The position numbers were made by a program, and so were the translations under genes. Positions 7,743 through 15,568 of a stretch of DNA of 64,000 nucleotides are shown one piece after another. Position 1 is the first letter of the stretch; each line of letters starts with the position of its first letter. Source of the DNA: Lachnospiraceae bacterium UBA3762 (lineage in GTDB: Bacteria > Bacillota > Clostridia > Lachnospirales > Lachnospiraceae); NCBI GenBank assembly GCA_002371615.1, contig DFGA01000042.1, positions 1 to 64,000 on the forward strand. Reading direction: 5' to 3'. A model generated the notes under the pieces. It saw only the letters and a program-made list of their open reading frames with translations. It was not told the origin of the DNA and made no database searches.

Positions 7743-10208
7743 ATGCCGGTAAGAAGACCGGTATGTCTTATCTGCCTCCTTTTCCTGGCAATAATCTATA
7801 TGTTTACCGGCGGACCGCCTAAGCCTTCATGGGATGTTGATGCGGCCGCCGGGAAGACTGTTACGGTTACAGGCACGGTTGCCGACAGACAGGAAAAGAA
7901 TGGTACACTTCAGGTTTATCTTAAGAATGTCGGTTTCAAGACCGAATCAGAAAGCATTTCATCATTTCAGCAATCAGAAGACATCCGTTCAGATCAGACA
8001 TACTTTCCGGAAAAATCAAAAGGAATAGTTGTAAAACTGTCCGATGAACAATCAAATACCGAATATGCGAAGATAGGCGCCAGAATCAGAGCCAGAGGGG
8101 TTTTTGTACCCTTTGAACGGCCCAGATGCGAAGGAATGTTTGATTCAAGAACATATTATCTTATTCGCGGGTATGAAGGACAGTTGAAGAGAGCCAGAAT
8201 AACCGGAGCATCGCCGGATTACAGTATTATCCGGGAAAGCCTGCGAAGACTCAGGGATGCGGCATTTGCCGTCCTACGGTCTTATATGGATGAAGACGAT
8301 GCGGGCCTTGTGGCGGCAATGACCCTCGGCGATAAGAGCGGGCTTGACAGCGAGATCAAAGAACTGTATCAGACCGCCGGGATCAGTCACGTCCTTGCAT
8401 TGTCCGGGCTTCATATTGCCTCGGTGGGACTGGCAATTCTTGCGTTTCTCAGAAAGACCGGTATAAGTGACAGACCTGCGGCGCTGATATCCGGTACGAT
8501 AATCGCAGTGTACGCGGTAATGACAGGAATGAGCGTATCAACGGTAAGGGCCCTCATCATGTTCCTGCTGTCTGTCATGGCAATACTGATCGGAAGGACT
8601 TATGACCTTATCTGTGCCGCAGCATGGTCAGCCCTGATCATCCTCGCCTTTAACCCGTATTATGTATATGACCCGGGCTTCCTGCTTTCGTTTCTGGCTA
8701 TAGTCGGGATTGCTTTCGTATATCCTGTGCTTGAGGGTATCCCCAGGATTTTGGGCAAGTCAGAGGCCGGCTTTTTAAGGGAGAGTGAAAAATCAGGCAG
8801 CAGAATATATCTAATCATCAGTAAACTGTATCAGGGCATATGCATAAGTCTCTCCGTTATGACAGCCACATTTCCCGTAATGGCAAACGGCTTCATGCAG
8901 GTATCGGTATGGTCGGTAGTTATAAACCTAGCGGTAATTCCCCTTATGAGTGTGGTGCTTGCCACAGGATTCCTGGGTATAATAGCGGGACTATGCGGCC
9001 TGAATCCGGGGATAATACTTAAAATAACGCATTATATTTTAAAATTTTATGAGGCTGTTTGTGAAACGTCTGCAAAAATTCCCGGAAATCTGTTTGTTAC
9101 CGGAAAACCTGAGAAATGGCAATTAATAACATATGCCATCATTACAGGAACAGCCGTATTTGCGGGAAATGCAGCGCTTTTCAAACAAAATAAAAAAACA
9201 CCGTCTCAAAAATCCATTAACCGAACCGGTCGACATAATTCGAAAAATAACATAAGAAATCTAACAGAAGAATTCAATAAAATCACATACGTTATCAACA
9301 CTGTAAGCTCAGCAAGGGCAAACAGAACAAGAAAAATAACAATATTAATGATAACTACGGTTATGATCATATGTTCTGTAGTTATTGTAAACCTGCACCC
9401 AAAAGACGGACTCGAGATAAGAAATGTGGACGTCGGCCAGGGAGACTGTGCGCTCATATGGGGACGCAGTGTCCCGGTAATAATGATCGACGGGGGCAGT
9501 ACGGATATCAGGCAGGTAGGAAAGTACAGAATAGTACCGGTACTTAAGGCTAACAGGGTCACAAGGGTGGATTATTGCTTTATTTCCCATATGGACAGTG
9601 ACCACGTGAACGGAATTCTGGAGATACTTGAGGATGAAAAATGCGGGATAAGCGTAAAAAGGGTTGTTATCTCTGAGGAAGCGTGCAGGGAAGATCAGGA
9701 TAATGAAAACATGCAGCGGCTGTTTGCGGCGGCGGGCAGAGGGAAGTGTTCTGTAATGACGATCTCTTCATCTGATGAACTAAAACTTGGAGATCTTAGT
9801 ATTAAGTGTCTCAGCCCCAAGAGTGATTGGGAAGGGGCATTTGATGCCAATGACGCCTCGGTCGTATTAAATATAGACTACGGAAACTTTTCCGCACTGT
9901 TTACCGGAGATATCAGTGAGAACACTGAACATCAAATAGTAAGTTCTGTTCCGGATGTGTCCTATCTTAAGGTTGCCCACCACGGGAGCCGTACATCCTC
10001 ATCATATGATTTTCTCCGTGAGGCTTCTCCGGAGATCGCCGTTATATCCGTCGGGGAGGGAAATTCATACGGGCATCCGACACCGGAGGCTCTTGCAAGA
10101 CTGCAAAAGATTGACAGCGGAATATTCAGGACTGATCTTGATGGAGAGGTTATCATACGGATCGATCATGATAAAATGCATATTACACAATATATGGAAA
10201 AACGTTAA
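7743..10208 (+). CDS. comEC: DNA-uptake channel ComEC/Rec2
   Basis: 821 residues, normal length for ComEC. It has an N-terminal membrane helix, an OB/DUF4131-like extracellular region (about 30-165), a multi-helix competence domain (about 190-480, with ISHVLALSGLHIASVGLAIL, the signature of the family), an Asn/Lys-rich linker, one further helix, and a metallo-beta-lactamase domain (VDVGQGDCALI, SHMDSDHVNG, LKVAHHGSRTSS). In transformable bacteria ComEC carries single-stranded DNA across the membrane, and the beta-lactamase-like domain probably degrades the other strand. No other com gene is in the window. It starts at ATG 7743 behind CGGAGGAAATC, 43 bases after the toxin gene. Confidence 0.93.
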   Translation: MPVRRPVCLICLLFLAIIYMFTGGPPKPSWDVDAAAGKTVTVTGTVADRQEKNGTLQVYLKNVGFKTESESISSFQQSEDIRSDQTYFPEKSKGIVVKLSDEQSNTEYAKIGARIRARGVFVPFERPRCEGMFDSRTYYLIRGYEGQLKRARITGASPDYSIIRESLRRLRDAAFAVLRSYMDEDDAGLVAAMTLGDKSGLDSEIKELYQTAGISHVLALSGLHIASVGLAILAFLRKTGISDRPAALISGTIIAVYAVMTGMSVSTVRALIMFLLSVMAILIGRTYDLICAAAWSALIILAFNPYYVYDPGFLLSFLAIVGIAFVYPVLEGIPRILGKSEAGFLRESEKSGSRIYLIISKLYQGICISLSVMTATFPVMANGFMQVSVWSVVINLAVIPLMSVVLATGFLGIIAGLCGLNPGIILKITHYILKFYEAVCETSAKIPGNLFVTGKPEKWQLITYAIITGTAVFAGNAALFKQNKKTPSQKSINRTGRHNSKNNIRNLTEEFNKITYVINTVSSARANRTRKITILMITTVMIICSVVIVNLHPKDGLEIRNVDVGQGDCALIWGRSVPVIMIDGGSTDIRQVGKYRIVPVLKANRVTRVDYCFISHMDSDHVNGILEILEDEKCGISVKRVVISEEACREDQDNENMQRLFAAAGRGKCSVMTISSSDELKLGDLSIKCLSPKSDWEGAFDANDASVVLNIDYGNFSALFTGDISENTEHQIVSSVPDVSYLKVAHHGSRTSSSYDFLREASPEIAVISVGEGNSYGHPTPEALARLQKIDSGIFRTDLDGEVIIRIDHDKMHITQYMEKR

Positions 10209-10344
10209 TTACAGCCCGCCGGCCACAAAAATCACAGGAAAATAAAATTGGGTATAGGATTTTTCTACAATATATGGTATCTTATTAAATGTAGTTGCAC
10301 TTATTGTAGTTAATGGCGTGACTGTCAGGAATAAGGGGAAATAA

Positions 10345-10911
10345 ATGAATACTGAAGAATTGCTGGAAAGACTTGAGGCGGCAGAAGAAGGGGAACTCAA
10401 GGAACTTAAGTTGTGGTTGTTCAAGGAAAGCATCAGGCTTCGTGATGAGAAGCATGATCTTGAGATGGAAAAGAGGGATTTCCTGAACGAGAGAGAGAAC
10501 ACCCGCGAAGAGAACCGCAGATACGAGGAGCATCTGTCGGTAAGAGGCAGACAACTCAGAAGAGAAGAAGAGCTGATCGAGCAGAAACACGATGTGATAA
10601 AGCGTGGATTCGAGGAACTTGACCGCGACAGGCAGGCACTCATTGCAAGAGAGAACTCCGTAAGAGCCCAGGAGGCACAGCTGCGGGATCGGATGTCACG
10701 AAGCTACGATCTTGAATCTGCAGAGGTCAATGATGTGTTATTCAGAGGCGCGGATAACATTCTTCTGATCAAGAAACGATACAAAGATCTTATGAAGATG
10801 TTCCATCCCGATTGCCTCGGCGGTGACACCGAAATGGTCAAGGCTCTTAACAGAACATATGACCGGCTGATCAAGGAATGTGATGCATACGGAAAAAGAA
10901 GACGCGCTTAA
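10345..10911 (+). CDS. Coiled-coil protein with C-terminal J-like domain
   Basis: 188 residues. Residues 1-125 are almost wholly charged Glu/Arg/Lys heptads, a long coiled coil without membrane segments. Residues about 135-180 contain a J-domain core: YKDLMKMFHPDCLGGDTEMV with an intact HPD motif, then ALNRTYDRLIKE for the last helix. J-domains stimulate Hsp70 ATPases; the partner is not adjacent. AAGGGGAAATAA before the ATG is the ribosome site. The terminator stem overlaps the last codons. A cytoplasmic co-chaperone or scaffold is likely; the actual client is unknown. Confidence 0.65.
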   Translation: MNTEELLERLEAAEEGELKELKLWLFKESIRLRDEKHDLEMEKRDFLNERENTREENRRYEEHLSVRGRQLRREEELIEQKHDVIKRGFEELDRDRQALIARENSVRAQEAQLRDRMSRSYDLESAEVNDVLFRGADNILLIKKRYKDLMKMFHPDCLGGDTEMVKALNRTYDRLIKECDAYGKRRRA

Positions 10912-10928
10912 TGCGTCTTCTTTTTTTT
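10898..10928 (+). terminator. Intrinsic terminator overlapping the stop codon of the J-like gene
   Basis: GAAGACGC (10898-10905), a seven-base loop and GCGTCTTC (10913-10920) are followed by eight T. The TAA stop (10909-10911) lies in the loop. Confidence 0.85.
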
Positions 10929-10952
10929 CAAGAAAACAGGAGAAGAAATCAT

Positions 10953-12266
10953 ATGAGAGCGTACATACTTCCGCATCCACCCATCGCGGTACCGGAAGTC
11001 GGCGGAGAAGAAATACACAAAATAGAAGCTACGGAAGAGGCTTTCGATAAAGCAGCGGCGGATATAGCTGATTACGCCCCGGAGACGATAGTCGTTATCT
11101 CGCCCCATAATATAATGTACCGCGATGCTTTTTACATCGCAAAGGGTAAGGGAGGAGAAGGCAACCTTGCAAGATTTGGCGCCCCCAAGCCCGATGTTTT
11201 CTTTCCCTATGATACGGAACTTGCAGAGGAGATAGTGGAACTTTGCAACGAATTCGATATACCTGTTGTATACTCGGAAGAGGGAGCAGAGGATGTGGAT
11301 CACGGAACCTTCGTTCCACTATATTATGTAAACCGCAAATACGGAATGCCCAAAACCCCGCCATACAAAATCATCCGCATAGCCCCGTCGCTTCTGCGGG
11401 ATGATGTGCTGTATGACATGGGATATCTGATAGAGAGGGCCATAGCCCATATCGGAAGACGTGCAGTCATAATTGCCAGCGGAGATCTGTCGCACAAACT
11501 TAAAGAGGACGGTCCCTACGGATTCATTAAAGAAGGACCGGAGTTTGACAAATTAGTAACAGATGTTATGAAAAGCGGAAAACTCGATAAATTCGCGGAT
11601 ATTGACAAGACTGTCAACGACCTTTCGGCAAACTGCGGATACCCGGGATTTGTAATGCTGGCAGGAGCACTTCAGGACTATAAAATAACGCCCGATTTCA
11701 TTTCTTATGAAGGGGTATTCGGAGTCGGATACGGTATTTGTATTTTTGAGTGTGAGAACTGGTATGTCAGACTTGCAAGAAAGTCACTTGAGAAATATGT
11801 GCGAGAGGGCAGACAGCTTGGGCCGGAAGATACGGAAGAATTTCCGGATTTCTTCACAAGCGAGAGAGCAGGAGTTTTTGTGTGCATTAAGAAGGATGGC
11901 CAGCTTCGTGGCTGCATCGGAACTATTCTTCCGTCATATGACAATACACTCAAGGAGACGTGTGCTCTTGCCATAAGCGCAGGAACGGGAGACCCCAGAT
12001 TTTCGCCGGTAGGAGCAGAGGAGCTTTCGGACCTTGAATACACGGTGGACGTTATGGGAACGCCGTCTCCGGCCACTATTTCGGAACTTGATGAGAGAAG
12101 ATACGGCGTTATCGTGACTGCGGGGAGACGCCGCGGGCTTCTGCTCCCTAATCTTGACGGAGTCGATTCCGTGCAGGAGCAGATCGACATCGCATCCCGA
12201 AAAGGCGGGATAGCTCCCGGAGAGGATATTGAGATAGAAAGATTTACGGTGGAAAGACATACATGA
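10953..12266 (+). CDS. AmmeMemoRadiSam system proteins B and A fused (MEMO1 + AMMECR1)
   Basis: The true start is ATG 10953 (AGGAGAAGAAATC before it); an in-frame ATG at 10911 lies in the upstream terminator. The protein is 437 residues. Residues 1-265 are the MEMO/LigB-like dioxygenase fold, with ILPHPPIAVPEVG, VVISPHN, DVDHGTFVPLYYV and ASGDLSH supplying candidate metal ligands. Residues 270-437 are an AMMECR1 domain with the hallmark RGCIGT motif. The radical SAM member follows with a four-base overlap, so all three parts are coexpressed. The substrate of this widespread trio was not established as far as I know. The fusion implies the two proteins act as a complex. Confidence 0.9.
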   Translation: MRAYILPHPPIAVPEVGGEEIHKIEATEEAFDKAAADIADYAPETIVVISPHNIMYRDAFYIAKGKGGEGNLARFGAPKPDVFFPYDTELAEEIVELCNEFDIPVVYSEEGAEDVDHGTFVPLYYVNRKYGMPKTPPYKIIRIAPSLLRDDVLYDMGYLIERAIAHIGRRAVIIASGDLSHKLKEDGPYGFIKEGPEFDKLVTDVMKSGKLDKFADIDKTVNDLSANCGYPGFVMLAGALQDYKITPDFISYEGVFGVGYGICIFECENWYVRLARKSLEKYVREGRQLGPEDTEEFPDFFTSERAGVFVCIKKDGQLRGCIGTILPSYDNTLKETCALAISAGTGDPRFSPVGAEELSDLEYTVDVMGTPSPATISELDERRYGVIVTAGRRRGLLLPNLDGVDSVQEQIDIASRKGGIAPGEDIEIERFTVERHT

Positions 12267-13078
12267 TATGTTACAACTGCTCACATAAATGTGATATTCC
12301 GGAAGGGAAAAGCGGTATCTGCCATGCCAGAAGCTGCCGGAACGGTGCTATAGTATGTGATAATTACGGTCATGTAACGAGCCTTGCGCTTGATCCGATT
12401 GAAAAGAAGCCGCTTGCGCGATTTTACCCCGGATCAAAGATCCTCTCCGTTGGATCATACGGCTGCAATATGCATTGTATGTGGTGTCAGAACGATTCCA
12501 TTTCAAGGGGATATGTTGATTCGGAAGAGCTGAGTGCGCAGGAACTTGTTGATATAGCTGTAAACACAAGGGAGCGGGGCAATATCGGTATTGCCTATAC
12601 ATATAACGAGCCTTCGGTTGGGTATGAATTTGTAAGAGACTGTGCTGTACTTGCAAAAAAGCATGATCTCATCAATGTATCCGTGACAAACGGTATGCTT
12701 GATAATGAGCGCTTCAGGGAACTTCTTCCTTATATTGATGCGTTTAATATTGACTATAAAACGGGTGTTGCTTCAAAGTATATATCTATAGGCGGAGATA
12801 TAGATCTTATCAGGGCAAATATCGAGAGCGCCCGTCGGTATGGGAGACATGTGGAACTGACAACTCTTGTTGTTCCGTCCTTTAATGATGATACGGATGA
12901 TTTTAAGAGCGTAATAGATTATATTGCCTCAATTGACCGGATGATTCCGCTTCATATTACAAGATTTTTCCCGGCGGGAGACATGAAAGACGTTCCGCCT
13001 ACAAAGCTGCAGATCCTGTACGATTTCAGGCAGATCGCTGAAGAGAAATTAGAATATGTATATTTGGGGAATGTTTAG
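12263..13078 (+). CDS. amrS: AmmeMemoRadiSam system radical SAM enzyme (short C-terminus)
   Basis: 271 residues. The radical SAM cluster motif is C68-x3-C72-x2-C75 (GCNMHCMWCQN). An N-terminal cysteine set (C3, C6, C10, C20) precedes it, as in other AmrS proteins. IAYTYNEPSVGYEF and NIDYKTG are family motifs. It overlaps the MEMO-AMMECR1 gene by four bases (ATGA). The protein stops right after LEYVYLGNV, where longer relatives as I remember them continue into a region with further cysteines. This may be the normal short Clostridia form or a truncation. It should cleave S-adenosylmethionine to start a radical modification of an unknown target. Confidence 0.85.
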   Translation: MICYNCSHKCDIPEGKSGICHARSCRNGAIVCDNYGHVTSLALDPIEKKPLARFYPGSKILSVGSYGCNMHCMWCQNDSISRGYVDSEELSAQELVDIAVNTRERGNIGIAYTYNEPSVGYEFVRDCAVLAKKHDLINVSVTNGMLDNERFRELLPYIDAFNIDYKTGVASKYISIGGDIDLIRANIESARRYGRHVELTTLVVPSFNDDTDDFKSVIDYIASIDRMIPLHITRFFPAGDMKDVPPTKLQILYDFRQIAEEKLEYVYLGNV

Positions 13079-13081
13079 AAA

Positions 13082-14104
13082 GTGAAACGAATATTATTTG
13101 CTTTGATCATATATATCGCGCTTTTTATATGCAGTCCACGGGTCTGCCTGGCGGAGACGGTGGATGATTTTCTGTCAAAAAGCGCTTTTATCGGCAATTC
13201 AGTCGGTGAGGGGCTCACGATGTACAATAATGCGAAAGGAAAGGTTCCGCTCGGAGATGCTACCATGCTGACAAGAGTCAGTTACTCATTCTATGCAGAT
13301 GAGAGAGGGGCGGGACGGTATCTGCCCAAACTCGGCGGTGTTCCGATGCGTGCAAAAGATGCGATAAGAGAAAGCGGGGCAGAATATGTATTTATCTGCA
13401 TGGGAACAAATGACCTGGTAGGTATGTCGGATGCAGAGAGTGCATTTAACAAGTATCAGCAGTATATTGCCGGAATCCTTGCGGAAAATCCCACTGTCAC
13501 GATCTTTATCGAAAGCTGTACTCCCACGAGGCCGGGAAGTAATGTGAATAATGATACGGTTACGATGTTCAACTCAAATATGGAGAGTTACTGCAGCCTT
13601 TTCCCCAATCTCTTCTATGTGGATATATCGACTCCTCTGAAAGATGAGACAGGTTTTCTTGCTGCCGGATACTGCTCCGACGGGAGCTGCCATCTGACAA
13701 ATACGGCTTACGGGGTATGGGCCGATACGATCAGAACTTACATTAATGCTTATACAGCGGCGATGAATGCCGCAAGAGCTGAGGCAGCCGCAAGGGAAAG
13801 GACTCTCGCAAAGGCCAATTACGAAAAAAACATGGCCGAGATGTACAGCAAAAAGCAGAAGATACGTGAAGAACGCAAAAATCAAGAGCGACAGGCTGCT
13901 GCCGCTCTTCGTGAAGAAAATCCTATACCGTTTCATCAATATGATCGGGTTCTTGAGGGGCTGAATCTTCAGAAGAAGGAGAATCAGCTTCCGCAGTTTC
14001 CTCAGGTTTCTCTGAATCCTCCTTTGATGAAGCAGCCTTTAGATCTTCCCTGTAGTCCGCAATCTTCTCATCCGACGCTACAAGTTTTCCCATATATTCC
14101 ATAA
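13082..14104 (+). CDS. Secreted SGNH/GDSL-type hydrolase with read-through C-terminus
   Basis: The likely start is GTG 13082, three bases after amrS. A signal peptide covers residues 1-24 (ending VCLAET). The SGNH blocks are IGNSVGEG (block I, Asn in place of the usual Asp of GDS), GTND (block III) and SCHLTNTAY (block V His). A strongly charged Ala/Arg/Glu helix follows at about 220-280. The last 60 residues (13923-14104) are Pro/Gln/Leu-rich and lie antisense to the end of the next gene. They look like read-through after loss of an original stop. It may be an esterase acting on cell-wall glycans. Confidence 0.75.
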   Translation: MKRILFALIIYIALFICSPRVCLAETVDDFLSKSAFIGNSVGEGLTMYNNAKGKVPLGDATMLTRVSYSFYADERGAGRYLPKLGGVPMRAKDAIRESGAEYVFICMGTNDLVGMSDAESAFNKYQQYIAGILAENPTVTIFIESCTPTRPGSNVNNDTVTMFNSNMESYCSLFPNLFYVDISTPLKDETGFLAAGYCSDGSCHLTNTAYGVWADTIRTYINAYTAAMNAARAEAAARERTLAKANYEKNMAEMYSKKQKIREERKNQERQAAAALREENPIPFHQYDRVLEGLNLQKKENQLPQFPQVSLNPPLMKQPLDLPCSPQSSHPTLQVFPYIP

Positions 14105-14297
14105 GATCCGATGCGGGAGCATCTTTGTACATTTCGTAGTATTTCTTGCCAAGCTTGTAGTAATATTCCTGTTTCTTGGCTTCCTCGGCTTTGATAAGAG
14201 CCTGAAGCCGGGCTACTTCACCGTATTCACGGGCTTTGTCGGCTACAGTATTGATGACCTCGGTGACTTTTTCCGTTAAATCTGTAAAATCTGCCAT
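13923..14297 (-). CDS. Small charged coiled-coil protein of unknown function, downstream of holA
   Basis: The start is ATG 14297, set by AGGAGG six bases upstream; 124 residues. The first 85 residues are helical (MADFTDLTEKVTEVINTVAD, then EYYYKLGKKYYEMYKD), soluble, and seem to form a short antiparallel coiled coil. The last 35 are an acidic Ser/Glu/Pro tail. The start overlaps the holA stop by one base (TAATG), so the two are translationally coupled. The 3' 182 bases are antisense to the SGNH hydrolase gene. Similar small genes accompany envelope or replication genes in Lachnospiraceae, but I assign no function. Confidence 0.6.
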   Translation of the reverse strand: MADFTDLTEKVTEVINTVADKAREYGEVARLQALIKAEEAKKQEYYYKLGKKYYEMYKDAPASDLMEYMGKLVASDEKIADYREDLKAASSKEDSEKPEETAEADSPSSEDSAPQEPDHIDETV

Positions 14298-15283
14298 TAT
14301 GATCCTCCTATACACATTTCAACTATAAGCATCTCAACTCCGACTCGCGGATCAAGTAGACCGCTCTTGATTTTTTCGTCGGTATCGGCACACATTTCTA
14401 TCTTGCGCCGTATATCAATTTTACTACTCTTTCGGGCGGCGGGCAACGCCATTTTTACACGCGTCTCACGCATGCCGAGGACTGAAGCCATGTCCTTGAC
14501 CGAGGAATGCTCTTCATTCATTTGCATCGTGTGAAGTATGAGTCTCATCTGCTCGCGGATAAGTGACAGAATTGAGATCGGCTCACTGCGAAGCGTTAAC
14601 AGATCTGCATACAGGCGCACGGCTTTTTTGGTATCATGATCAAGTATGGCATCGATCATTGCAAATATCCTGTCTTCCGGAAGCGGAGGCATTACTGCGT
14701 CCACATCTTCGGGTCTTATGCCGTCCTTCTTAAAAGTGTAGGAAATGATTTTTTCCAGCTCTCCCGATACCTGCCACAGATCGTCGCCACAGCGCTGCAT
14801 AAACATTTCCAGCGCATTTGCGGTTATGGGCCGGTGCTCGCGCTTCAGCTTTATTAATATAAAATCACGTAGATCGTCATCTGACAGATTGGCAAATTCC
14901 GCTACCGTTCCTTTTGACTTTGCAGCCTTGGTCTGCTTAAGGCGCAGGTCGATCTTGTCTTCGGAAAAGATAAGGCATGTAGTTTCCGAAATGTTTGGAA
15001 TGTAGTCGGCCAGTTCTTCGCATGAATGTGAAAAAAGCTCGGTGTTCTCAAGGACGAGAACTCTTTTTTCCGACATAAACGGCATTGTCTCGGCAAGCTC
15101 TATGACTTCTTTAATATCTGTTTTCTTACCGTAATAATATGTAAGATTCATCGTGTCGCCCTCGGGAACGAACAGGTTCACAAGGGCTTTTTCATAGCGC
15201 TTCCTGTTATAACTCTGGGGTCCGTAGAGAACATAGATGTTTTTGTATATTTTATTCTTGATGTCAGCTTCGAGTTGCTTCAT
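14297..15283 (-). CDS. holA: DNA polymerase III subunit delta (HolA)
   Basis: I start at ATG 15283 (GGAGAATTATTAATG); the frame continues upstream without a ribosome site. 328 residues, the usual length. NIYVLYGPQSYNRKRYEKAL is the degenerate P-loop region at the N-terminus of the AAA+ fold. Typical family phrases follow (MPFMSEKRVLVLEN, DDLWQVSGELEKIISY, ALPAARKSSKIDIRRKIEMC). Delta opens the beta sliding clamp in the clamp-loader complex. Clostridia often keep holA just after comEC; here the AmmeMemoRadiSam genes and others lie between on the opposite strand. Confidence 0.92.
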   Translation of the reverse strand: MKQLEADIKNKIYKNIYVLYGPQSYNRKRYEKALVNLFVPEGDTMNLTYYYGKKTDIKEVIELAETMPFMSEKRVLVLENTELFSHSCEELADYIPNISETTCLIFSEDKIDLRLKQTKAAKSKGTVAEFANLSDDDLRDFILIKLKREHRPITANALEMFMQRCGDDLWQVSGELEKIISYTFKKDGIRPEDVDAVMPPLPEDRIFAMIDAILDHDTKKAVRLYADLLTLRSEPISILSLIREQMRLILHTMQMNEEHSSVKDMASVLGMRETRVKMALPAARKSSKIDIRRKIEMCADTDEKIKSGLLDPRVGVEMLIVEMCIGGS

Positions 15284-15349
15284 TAATAATTCTCCGTGCT
15301 TCTTCCAAAAAACCGGATCAGCAGTAGTGCACCTTGGGGATATTATATC

Positions 15350-15389
15350 ATGAGGTGTCAAAAAGAACCGTCCCTTTTGACACCTTCAT
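15350..15389. repeat. REP-like palindrome with GAACCGTCCC core
   Basis: GGTGTCAAAA (15354-15363) and TTTTGACACC (15375-15384) are perfect inverted arms around AGAACCGTCCC, and ATGA/TTCAT extend them with one bulge. I recognise this as the interspersed TGTCAAAA-GAACCGTCCC-TTTTGACA element of many Firmicutes, usually linked to REP-type Y1 transposases. Only one copy is in the window. Confidence 0.65.
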
Positions 15390-15568
15390 TTGGGGATTGT
15401 GTAAACAAGATCGTGCGTAGTTGTCATAATGATAGTAAATATTAAAAAATGGGTCAAATGTGACAAAAAATAGTTGTTAGTAAGCGCTTTTTTATGTTAC
15501 CATACAATATATGGGGAAACTATGCATGGATGTATAGGACAATAATTGTAAGAAGGAGAAAGAAAATA

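Noticed and set aside
15385..15568. Sigma-28 type promoter before the chemoreceptor gene
   Set aside because: No TAAA with a GCCGATAA-like -10 at the correct spacing; only weak sigma-A-like sequences were seen.
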